Made by a program: the position numbers and the translations under genes. A model generated the notes under the pieces. The model was given only the letters and a program-made list of their open reading frames with translations, made no database searches and was not told the DNA's origin. Of a stretch of 64,000 nucleotides of DNA, positions 27,538 through 35,524 are shown in pieces (position 1 is the first letter of the stretch; the number at the start of each line of letters is the position of its first letter). Source of the DNA: SLHU01 sp009929975 (lineage in GTDB: Bacteria > Bacillota > Clostridia > Saccharofermentanales > UBA5734); NCBI GenBank assembly GCA_040776905.1, contig JAXGZQ010000002.1, positions 62,001-126,000 on the forward strand, given 5' to 3'.

Positions 27538-28269
27538 ATGAACCAGGACAGCGAATGTATTACAGCAGAGAAGATTCGATTGAATGCCGATGACGGCAGC
27601 ATCTGGTCCAATGTCAGTTTTTCCGTTGTGAGCGGCAGTATCAGCACCATCAGTGGACTGACCGGGCCGGCCCGAACTCTGATGATGCGGATGCTGGCCG
27701 GTCTGACACCGATCACGGAAGGGACAATCCGGCTGTGGGGTCAACCGATCAACGCGTACAGCCGCCATCAGCTCAATGCCAGTGTCCGGCTGGTCAGCAG
27801 CCGGGTCAGTCCCGGTTTTTCTTTCACGGTGCGCGAGTTCATCGGTCAGGGCTGTGAGCTGCGCCATACTGGTTTCCATGAGATCAGTCCGGCGGATCAT
27901 GCCCGGGTCGACCAATGGCTGGAACAACTGAACATGACGCATCTCGCGCGCAGGGACTGCACTCAGCTCGGTCGTTCGGATCGCGTTCGCGTCGGTCTGG
28001 CCCAGGCAATGATGTGTCTGCCGAAACTGATCCTGATGGACGATCCGCTCGATCACCTGCAGGCCGATGTCACAAAAATCCTGACGGAGTTCCTCACACT
28101 GCTGAGTACACGGGGCATGACCGTCCTCCTGTCATCGGATAGCCGCCACCAGGCCTTCCCACTGACCACGGCTGTCATTGACCTGGCCGCGCATGCGGTA
28201 CAGAACAAGGCCGCTGATAAAACCGTCGAAGAACCGGCGGAGACTGATCCGGACCAGTTTCTTTTCTGA
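27538..28269 (+). CDS. Degenerate ABC-type ATPase domain protein
   Basis: 243 residues with the overall architecture of an ABC nucleotide-binding domain but with damaged motifs. The Walker A position reads GLTGPART (40-47), with Arg in place of the invariant Lys. The signature region reads LGRSD (144-148) in place of LSGGQ. The Walker B segment LILMDDP (164-170) has Asp for the catalytic Glu. No clear Q-loop glutamine or H-loop histidine is seen. It may bind nucleotide without hydrolysing it or act as a regulatory partner. No permease gene is adjacent. No stop or frameshift is visible. GTGAGGG precedes the ATG at 27538. Confidence 0.72.
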   Translation: MNQDSECITAEKIRLNADDGSIWSNVSFSVVSGSISTISGLTGPARTLMMRMLAGLTPITEGTIRLWGQPINAYSRHQLNASVRLVSSRVSPGFSFTVREFIGQGCELRHTGFHEISPADHARVDQWLEQLNMTHLARRDCTQLGRSDRVRVGLAQAMMCLPKLILMDDPLDHLQADVTKILTEFLTLLSTRGMTVLLSSDSRHQAFPLTTAVIDLAAHAVQNKAADKTVEEPAETDPDQFLF

Positions 28270-28270
28270 A

Positions 28271-28837
28271 ATGAAACGTCTGTTTATCGCCATCGACCTG
28301 CAAGACCAGGCGGAGCTGATCCGGCATCTGCTTGATTCATTGCGTCAGGCCGGTGTCCGCGGCCGCAGTGTCCGCCGGGATCATCTCCATCTCACCCTCC
28401 AGTTTCTTGGTGATGTGCCTGAGAGCGCTCTTGAGAATCTGCGATATGTACTGAATCAAACTGCCGGCCAGATCGCACCATTTCAACTGACTCTGTCCGG
28501 CCTGGGTACCTTCGGAAAACACTCTGATCTGATCTGGCTGGGTGTGGCTGAGAATGCAGTCTGCCGGCAGCTTCACCGGATTCTGACGCGCAGTCTGTGT
28601 GAGCGTGGCCTGCCTCATGAAAACCGGCCGTTTCAACCACATGTCACCTTGATCCGACAGGCCGTCTTTCCGGCAGAATCGCCGCCGGACCGGCTGATTC
28701 AGACGATCCGGCAGACGCCGATTGACGTACCGGTCCATCAGATTCATTTGATGGAAAGCCGGCTCGACCAGGGGCGGCGCAGGTATGTGCCCCTGTTCAC
28801 CGTGCCGCTTCTTGTTGCTGATAACGTCTCATGTTAA
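28271..28837 (+). CDS. thpR: RNA 2',3'-cyclic phosphodiesterase
   Basis: 188 residues of the 2H phosphoesterase (LigT/ThpR) family. It has the two HxT-type motifs, HLTL at 40-43 in RDHLHLTLQFLGDVP and HVTL in NRPFQPHVTLIRQA, and opens MKRLFIAIDL, the family signature. It hydrolyses RNA 2',3'-cyclic phosphates to 2'-phosphates. It starts 1 base after the ATPase-like gene stop, so the two are likely cotranscribed and coupled. Confidence 0.93.
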   Translation: MKRLFIAIDLQDQAELIRHLLDSLRQAGVRGRSVRRDHLHLTLQFLGDVPESALENLRYVLNQTAGQIAPFQLTLSGLGTFGKHSDLIWLGVAENAVCRQLHRILTRSLCERGLPHENRPFQPHVTLIRQAVFPAESPPDRLIQTIRQTPIDVPVHQIHLMESRLDQGRRRYVPLFTVPLLVADNVSC

Positions 28838-28872
28838 GATACTAGGTATCCTATACAGGCAGGTAGATTGTA

Positions 28873-30015
28873 TTGAAGCCACTCCATTTACTGATCAAGC
28901 CCGCGTCCAGTCTGTGTAATCTGCGCTGTGGCTACTGTTTCTATCACGATGTCAGTTCCTATCGCGCGGTTCCCAGTTACGGCCTGATGAGTGAGGACAC
29001 TCAGGAGCTGTTGGTTCAGCGTGTGTTCGCTGAAGCGGACGGGCCGGTGACACTGGCATTTCAGGGCGGCGAGCCGACCATGGCCGGATTGCCGTTTTAC
29101 CAGCGGCTGATTGAACTCGTCAGCCACTATAATGTTAAAAAATGGCCGGTTCAATACGCTCTGCAGACCAACGCGCAGGTGATTGATGAATCATGGGCCG
29201 CTTTTCTGGCCCGGCATCACTTTCTTGTCGGTGTCTCACTCGACGGCGACAAGGCAATCCATGACGCCCAGCGTCTGACTCCAGATGGCCGCGGTTCGTT
29301 CCAGACGGTGATGAACGCGCTGCGACAACTGGAGGCACGCCAGGTTGAGACCAATATCCTGACCGTTGTCCATGCCGGTGTCGCTCGTCACATTGAGCGG
29401 ATCTATCGGTTCTTCAGCCGCAATCAACTGGGGTATCTGCAGTTTATTCCCTGTCTGACACCGTTCGGCGTCGATCCCGCCGCAGTTCCTTACGCGCTGA
29501 CAGAGAAACGTTACGGCCAGTTTCTCAACCGGCTGTTTGATCTTTGGTATGAGGATTTCATGGCCGGGCACTATGTCAGTATCCGCCATTTCGACAACTG
29601 GGTCCGTATGATGGCCGGCGAATGGCCTGAACTATGCGGTATGACCGGCCGCTGTACCTGTCAACTGGTGGTTGAAGCGGACGGCAGTGTCTATCCCTGT
29701 GATTTTTATGTGACGGATGAGTGGAAGCTCGGGGACATTTCGACCTCAACCCTGACGGAACTCGCGGAGAGTGAGACCTCACATCGCTTTGTCGAGGCCT
29801 CGCTACAGCTGCCTGACACCTGCCGCGAGTGCCAGTGGCTGCCGCTGTGCCGCGGCGGCTGCCGCCGTGACCGTGCTGAAACGGCCGGACCCGCCGGACC
29901 GGCTGGACTTAACCAGTTTTGTGAGGCCTACCAGATGTTTTTCCCCTATGCCGCCTCACGGCTTGAGCAGCTGGCGCTGATCTATCGCCGGCAGAAGGGA
30001 GCCGGTCATGTCTGA
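28873..30015 (+). CDS. Radical SAM/SPASM enzyme, anaerobic sulfatase-maturase type
   Basis: 380 residues. Radical SAM cluster C15xxxC19xxC22, then AFQGGEPTMAGLPFY, SLDGDKAIHDAQR and a C-terminal SPASM region with several Cys (CGMTGRCTCQLVVEADGSVYPCDFYV, CRECQWLPLCRGGC) that should bind two further 4Fe-4S clusters. This is the anSME architecture, which makes formylglycine in sulfatases. No sulfatase gene is in the window, so the target may be remote or a different peptide. Initiation is at TTG (28873) preceded by a GGCAGGTAG site. Confidence 0.88.
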   Translation: MKPLHLLIKPASSLCNLRCGYCFYHDVSSYRAVPSYGLMSEDTQELLVQRVFAEADGPVTLAFQGGEPTMAGLPFYQRLIELVSHYNVKKWPVQYALQTNAQVIDESWAAFLARHHFLVGVSLDGDKAIHDAQRLTPDGRGSFQTVMNALRQLEARQVETNILTVVHAGVARHIERIYRFFSRNQLGYLQFIPCLTPFGVDPAAVPYALTEKRYGQFLNRLFDLWYEDFMAGHYVSIRHFDNWVRMMAGEWPELCGMTGRCTCQLVVEADGSVYPCDFYVTDEWKLGDISTSTLTELAESETSHRFVEASLQLPDTCRECQWLPLCRGGCRRDRAETAGPAGPAGLNQFCEAYQMFFPYAASRLEQLALIYRRQKGAGHV

Positions 30016-30033
30016 TCCGGCCCGGAGGACACC

Positions 30034-31347
30034 ATGAAGGCCAGCCGCGTCAGTCGCCGGCGAAACCGTGCGGCAGCGGTGCTGCTGGCCGCGGTCGGGT
30101 GCGCGCTGGTCCTGTCCGCCTGCCAGCCATGGACGGAATGGTTCCGAATGGTTCCGACAACGGTACCCGGCGGCGGACAAAGCGTACTGACAGATCCGAG
30201 CCAGCCATCGTCCGCCACCGATCTTTCAGAGACAACGGGCTTTGTCCCGCCCGGTGAGACATCCGGGCAGCCGCCCACAGCGACAACCCCGGCAGCCAGC
30301 CAGCCAGATGATGTTTTCGACCAGATGGCAGAGGACCTGATTGTGCTGGCACTCGATGGCCGGGATACCGATATTATCCTTGATCCGCTGTTTGAGACAT
30401 ACCGGATCCCCCGTCTGGACGCGGATACGGTCATTGACCGTCTGTACCAGATTTACCAGACGGTCTATCTGGCCCATCCGAGATTTTTCTATCTCAACGG
30501 ATCGGCGAAAGTCAGCTATACATCGGACCAGGGTGATGGTGGTCTGATCCATTCCATGTCCCTGACGCCGCAGTATTGGGAGTCGACTGCGGCCCTGACA
30601 TCCCGGGAACTCGACTTGCTGATCCATGATGTCGAACTGATGGCTGAGGACATCGCAACACAGATTCGCGGCCAGACCAGTCAGCCGTGGCGGCAACTGC
30701 AGCTGCTGCATGACTGGCTTGTGCGGAATATCATCTATGACCGCCAGGAGAACCAGGAGATGAACCATGCCGCGGCCGCGCTGCTGGACGGGACAACACT
30801 CTGCCAGGGCTATGCACAGGCCTTTCAGCTGATCGGTCTTCATCTCGGATTTGATGTACAGATGGTGACAGGGGAGAGCGACGGCCTCGGCCATGCCTGG
30901 AACCTGGTCAGGTTGGACGGTACCTGGTTTCACGTCGATGTAACGCATGATGACCCGCTGCCGGATGGCGGAAACGAGACGCCGGCACGCCATATCCATT
31001 TTCTGCGTTCGGACGTGATCATGGCGGCCACCCATCAATGGGACCGGACCGCGTTTCCGGCGGCTCCGGAGGACGGAGCGCACTATTACCGCTTCCAGGG
31101 CCTGACGGCTTCAGATGACGCCCAGCTGGCCGAACGCATCCGCCAGGCACTCGCCGGACATGATTTCTCCACCTCCGGTGTCCTGCTGATCGAGACCCTT
31201 CTGACTGGAACAGCCCGGCCGTCGACCGCGGATGTTGAGGCGATGCTGGAAGATGCCCTCAGCCATGTACAGAATCATGACCGGGTCTATTATCGCCTGC
31301 TGATCAGTAAAGACGTCGTCTTTCTGGAAATCTCCCTGTCAGACTGA
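30034..31347 (+). CDS. Transglutaminase-like lipoprotein
   Basis: 437 residues. Lipoprotein signal peptide with Cys30 (LVLSAC), then a Thr/Ser/Pro-rich linker to about residue 95, then a transglutaminase core with Cys257 in GTTLCQGYAQAF, His287 in GLGHAWNLV and Asp302 in WFHVDVTHDDP. Such extracytoplasmic domains act as peptidases or crosslinking enzymes at the cell surface. Its 3' end faces the ABC exporter genes with only 4 bases between stops. Confidence 0.88.
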   Translation: MKASRVSRRRNRAAAVLLAAVGCALVLSACQPWTEWFRMVPTTVPGGGQSVLTDPSQPSSATDLSETTGFVPPGETSGQPPTATTPAASQPDDVFDQMAEDLIVLALDGRDTDIILDPLFETYRIPRLDADTVIDRLYQIYQTVYLAHPRFFYLNGSAKVSYTSDQGDGGLIHSMSLTPQYWESTAALTSRELDLLIHDVELMAEDIATQIRGQTSQPWRQLQLLHDWLVRNIIYDRQENQEMNHAAAALLDGTTLCQGYAQAFQLIGLHLGFDVQMVTGESDGLGHAWNLVRLDGTWFHVDVTHDDPLPDGGNETPARHIHFLRSDVIMAATHQWDRTAFPAAPEDGAHYYRFQGLTASDDAQLAERIRQALAGHDFSTSGVLLIETLLTGTARPSTADVEAMLEDALSHVQNHDRVYYRLLISKDVVFLEISLSD

Positions 31348-31351
31348 GGCG

Positions 31352-33256
31352 TCAGGCCTTTGGATTGACTTCAAACTGGCTGTTGTACAAATCAGCGTAA
31401 AAACCACCTGCGGCCAGCAAATCTTCATGTGTGCCCTGTTCCGCGATATCCCCGTCGCGCAGCGCTAGAATCAGGTCAGCGTCGCGGATGGTCGAGAGAC
31501 GGTGCGCGATGACAAAACTGGTCCGTCCCTCCATCAGGCGAAGCATCGCGTTCTGGATCAGCATCTCCGTCCGCGTATCAACTGAACTGGTTGCCTCATC
31601 GAGAATCATGATATCCGGATCCGCTAATATGGCCCGGGCAATCGTCAGCAGCTGCTTCTGGCCCTGCGACAGATTGCTGGCGTCTTCATTGATCATCATC
31701 TCATAACCGCCGGGGAGTGTGTGGATGAAATGGTCGGCATACGCCGCTTCAGCGGCCGCCGTGATGGCCGCCTGGTCTGCGTCGGGGCGGCCGAAACGGA
31801 TATTCTCGCTGATCGTCCCATTGAACAGCCAGGTATCCTGCAGCACCATGCCGAAATGGCGGCGCAGCTCATGCCGCGGCAGGCCGCGGATATCATGACC
31901 GTCGATCGTGATACGCCCGCTGTCGATATCATAGAAACGCATCAGCAGCTTGACCAGCGTGGTTTTACCGGCGCCGGTCGGTCCGACAATCGCGACGCGC
32001 TGTCCCGGCCGTACTTCTAAGGAAAAATCATGGATGACCGGGTGCTGCGGATCATAAGCGAAGCGGACATGTTCAAAACAGACATGTCCGCCGCTGATAT
32101 TGACCGGCTGCGATAGCGCGGCATCCGCACTGGATTCCGCTTCATCAAGAAATTCGAAAACGCGCTCAGACGCCGCCAGTGCCGACTGGAGAACCGTTGC
32201 GATGCTGGCGGCCTGGGAGACCGGCTGGGTGAACGAACGGACATACTGGATGAACGCCTGAATGTCACCAACCGTGATCATCCGGCGAATCGCCAGCCAG
32301 CTGCCGAGAATTACGATGACGACATAGCCGATATTGCCGATGAAAGTCATGACCGGCATCATCAGCCCGGAAAAGAACTGGGATTTCCAGGCGGTTGTGT
32401 GCAGCTCCTGATTGATTTCGGAAAACCGGCTGATCGAGCGCTGTTCGGCATTGCTGACCCGGACGATCAGATGGCCGCTGTACATTTCTTCTACATGACT
32501 GTTCACCTCGCCGAGCAGGGCCTGCTGCCGGACGAAAAAACGCTGCGAGAAACGGACTGCCGTGGCGATCATCAGGCCGGTCAGCGGCAGCAGGGCGAGT
32601 GCGGCCAGGGTCATCTGCCAGCTGATACTCAGCATCATGATCAGGACGCCGGCCAGGGTCGTGACCGCGGTGACGGTCTGTGAAAGGCTCTGGTTCAGTG
32701 TATTGCTGACGGTATCCACATCATTGGTCACTCTGGAGAGCACTTCACCATGCGATTGGCGGTCAAAATAGCTCAGGGGCAGCCGGGCAATTTTCTCCGA
32801 GATGTCCCTGCGGAAGCGATAGCTGATCCGCATCGCGACACCGGACATCAGATAGGCCTGGATATAGTTGAGGACGCCGCTGACAGCATAAAGCAGAACC
32901 AGCCAGACCAGCAGCCGGCCGATCGCGCCGAAATCAATCCCGCCGCTGCCGCCGATCCGGGCCAGCGCGCCTTCAAACATCAATGTGGTCGCCCGGCCCA
33001 TCAGTTTGGGGCCGATAATCGCGAAGACCGTACTGGCCGCGGCGAACAGCAGGACGACACTCATGATCAGCCGGTAGGGGCGAAGGACCTTCAGCAGGCG
33101 GCGCAGAGCAGCACCGGCATCGCGGGCTTTTTCGCCGCCATGCATGGCCGGCGGACCGCCGCCGGGACCGTGGCCGCCGGCCGGACGACGCTGCCCGGCC
33201 GGTTTTGCCGGTTCACGCCCGGAGATTTCTGTCGGTCGGGGTTGATGCCGTTTCAT
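31352..33256 (-). CDS. ABC multidrug exporter half-transporter, catalytic subunit
   Basis: 634 residues: a His/Pro/Gly-rich N-terminal tail (HGPGGGPPAMHGGEKARD), six membrane spans, then the ATPase. Walker A GPTGAGKTT, Walker B IMILDEATSSVDT with the catalytic Glu, and IAHRLSTI with the H-loop His are intact; the signature reads LSQGQ. It forms a heterodimer with the adjacent gene product, like BmrC/BmrD or TM287/288, and supplies the hydrolytically competent site residues. Starts within the last 4 bases of its partner. Confidence 0.94.
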   Translation of the reverse strand: MKRHQPRPTEISGREPAKPAGQRRPAGGHGPGGGPPAMHGGEKARDAGAALRRLLKVLRPYRLIMSVVLLFAAASTVFAIIGPKLMGRATTLMFEGALARIGGSGGIDFGAIGRLLVWLVLLYAVSGVLNYIQAYLMSGVAMRISYRFRRDISEKIARLPLSYFDRQSHGEVLSRVTNDVDTVSNTLNQSLSQTVTAVTTLAGVLIMMLSISWQMTLAALALLPLTGLMIATAVRFSQRFFVRQQALLGEVNSHVEEMYSGHLIVRVSNAEQRSISRFSEINQELHTTAWKSQFFSGLMMPVMTFIGNIGYVVIVILGSWLAIRRMITVGDIQAFIQYVRSFTQPVSQAASIATVLQSALAASERVFEFLDEAESSADAALSQPVNISGGHVCFEHVRFAYDPQHPVIHDFSLEVRPGQRVAIVGPTGAGKTTLVKLLMRFYDIDSGRITIDGHDIRGLPRHELRRHFGMVLQDTWLFNGTISENIRFGRPDADQAAITAAAEAAYADHFIHTLPGGYEMMINEDASNLSQGQKQLLTIARAILADPDIMILDEATSSVDTRTEMLIQNAMLRLMEGRTSFVIAHRLSTIRDADLILALRDGDIAEQGTHEDLLAAGGFYADLYNSQFEVNPKA

Positions 33257-35448
33257 CGGGCCAGTTCCTCCTCAGACAGCTGTGACGCGGCGATCTCATG
33301 ATAAACCTGACAGGTACGCAGCAGGTCGCGATGTCGGCCGCGGCCGACAATCCGGCCGTCGTCAAGCACGATAATCTGATCCGCGTGAAGAATGGTGCCG
33401 ATGCGCTGGGCAACAATCAGGACCGTGGCCTGGCCGGTTTTCTGCTTCAGCGCCCGGCGCAGGGACGCGTCTGTCCGATAGTCGAGAGCGGAGAAACTGT
33501 CATCGAAGATATAGATGTCGGGATTACCGGCCAGCGCGCGGGCGATCGAGAGGCGCTGGCGCTGGCCGCCTGAGACATTGGCTCCGTTCTGCGCGATCGG
33601 CCGGGCCAATCCACCCTCGTCACTGTTGACGAAGTCGGCGGCCTGTGCGGTCTCAAGGGCCGCCGCAAGCTCTTCTTCCTCTGCGGTCTCAGCGGAAAAA
33701 CGCAGATTGGAGGCGATATCGCCGGAGAACAGCATGCTTTGCTGGGGCACATAGCCGATCCTCCGCCGCAGTTCAGTCTGGCGAACCTGCCGGATATCAA
33801 TCCCGTCGATCAGAATCTGCCCTTCCGTGACATCATAGAAGCGCGGGATCAGGTTGATCAGGGTCGATTTACCGCAGCCGGTACTGCCGATGATCGCGGT
33901 TGTCTGGCCGGGACGGGCCGTCAGGCTGATCCGGTGCAGCACATCGTCATCCGCGCCGGGATAGCGGAAACTGACCTGGCGCAGCTCGATTTCACCGGGA
34001 CCATCAGCCGGAAATGAGGCCGGCTGCTCGGGATCACGGATCGACGGCTCGACTTTGAGCACCTCATCAATGCGCTGGGCCGACACGCTGGCCCGCGGGA
34101 TCATGATGAAGATCATCGACACCATGAGGAAAGACATGATGATCTGCATCGTATACTGGATGAATGCCATCACATCACCCACCTGCATGTTCCCCTGATC
34201 GATCTGGTCCGCGCCGATCCGGATGATCAGCAGACTGATCCCGTTCATGATCAGGGTCATCAGCGGCCACATTACGGCCATCAGCCGGCTGACAAACAGA
34301 TTGACGCGGGTCAGGTCAAGATTGGCGCGGTCGAATTTGGCTTCCTGCCCGCGGTCGCGGTTGAACGCGCGGATCACCATCAGCCCGGAAAGCATTTCAC
34401 GGGTGACGAGGTTGACGCGGTCGATCAGCTTCTGCACCTTCTTGAAGCGGGGAATGGCCAGTTTGGACAAAATAATGATCAGGCCGAGCAGCAGCGCGAC
34501 GGCCAGCGCGATGATCCAGCCCATCGAAAGATTGCTGCGGGTTGCCTTGAGTACACCGCCGACTCCGAGAATCGGCGCGTAGAAGAGAATTCGCAGCAGC
34601 ATGACCAGCATCATCTGAATCTGCTGAACATCATTGGTGGAGCGGGTAATCAGGGAAGCCGGAGAGAAACTGTCATACTCGGCACTCGAAAAATACGTCA
34701 CCTTGCGAAAAAGATCTGACCGCAGGTCCCGGCCGATTCCGGCCGCCAGCCGGGCCGCCAGCAGACCGACCAGGATTGACGCGACTGCGCTGATCAGGGC
34801 GATCAGCAGCATCCGGCCGCCGGCCCGCCAGAGAAAATCGGTCTGCAGGCGGTTTAAATCAATGCCGATCTGTTCATATTCCGCGGCGACAGCCGCCAGG
34901 GCACCTTGATTGATGACCTGTTCCGGTACATCCTCCAGGCGGCCACGGACAGCTTCGATGATCTGTTCATCAGATCCGGGATACAGGCCGCCGTCAGGTG
35001 TCTCAGATTCAAAGCCCGGTATGGACCCGAATGGAGAATCAGACGACTCCACAAGCTGGATGATGAAAAACAAGGGCGTCAGGTCGTGGTTCAACTGATC
35101 ACGCTGATCAGGACCGATCGGGCGAAGAAACGCCAGAGATTCATCCCTGAGCAGCGGATAACGCGCAAGCAGACCGGCATCATCTGTGCCGGCCGGCTTG
35201 ATTTTATAAGCCGCGGCCAGATCCTCCGCCAGAGTGCCGCCGGACAGCTGAACCAGCTGGTCATAGCGGCTGGCCCGCATCACATCCGGAACAGCGGACT
35301 CAATGCCGCTTTGCTGCAGACCGGTATTGACGATCCGGGCCATTTGTGCCGGCAATTCAAGATCAGTCATCGCCTGTACATAGAGAAGGACGATGATCAT
35401 CAGGACAAAGACAAGATAAGGCCTGAGATAACGCAGCAGCTTCAGCAT
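33253..35448 (-). CDS. ABC multidrug exporter half-transporter, degenerate-site subunit
   Basis: 731 residues: six membrane spans with a large insert between the first two (about residues 45-200), then the ATPase with Walker A GSTGCGKST and signature VSGGQ. Walker B reads IYIFDDSFSALD, with Asp instead of the catalytic Glu, and the H-loop reads VAQRIGTI, with Gln instead of His. This is the non-hydrolysing site pattern of heterodimeric exporters. The large first extracellular loop is typical of the YheI/BmrC-like partners. Overlaps the next gene by 4 bases. Confidence 0.94.
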   Translation of the reverse strand: MLKLLRYLRPYLVFVLMIIVLLYVQAMTDLELPAQMARIVNTGLQQSGIESAVPDVMRASRYDQLVQLSGGTLAEDLAAAYKIKPAGTDDAGLLARYPLLRDESLAFLRPIGPDQRDQLNHDLTPLFFIIQLVESSDSPFGSIPGFESETPDGGLYPGSDEQIIEAVRGRLEDVPEQVINQGALAAVAAEYEQIGIDLNRLQTDFLWRAGGRMLLIALISAVASILVGLLAARLAAGIGRDLRSDLFRKVTYFSSAEYDSFSPASLITRSTNDVQQIQMMLVMLLRILFYAPILGVGGVLKATRSNLSMGWIIALAVALLLGLIIILSKLAIPRFKKVQKLIDRVNLVTREMLSGLMVIRAFNRDRGQEAKFDRANLDLTRVNLFVSRLMAVMWPLMTLIMNGISLLIIRIGADQIDQGNMQVGDVMAFIQYTMQIIMSFLMVSMIFIMIPRASVSAQRIDEVLKVEPSIRDPEQPASFPADGPGEIELRQVSFRYPGADDDVLHRISLTARPGQTTAIIGSTGCGKSTLINLIPRFYDVTEGQILIDGIDIRQVRQTELRRRIGYVPQQSMLFSGDIASNLRFSAETAEEEELAAALETAQAADFVNSDEGGLARPIAQNGANVSGGQRQRLSIARALAGNPDIYIFDDSFSALDYRTDASLRRALKQKTGQATVLIVAQRIGTILHADQIIVLDDGRIVGRGRHRDLLRTCQVYHEIAASQLSEEELAR

Positions 35449-35524
35449 AATGGTTCTCCGGCGATCTGGCTCTGGTCATCCCTGCGGCATCGAAAGGTCA
35501 TGACCGTTTGCCGAGCAGGATACG

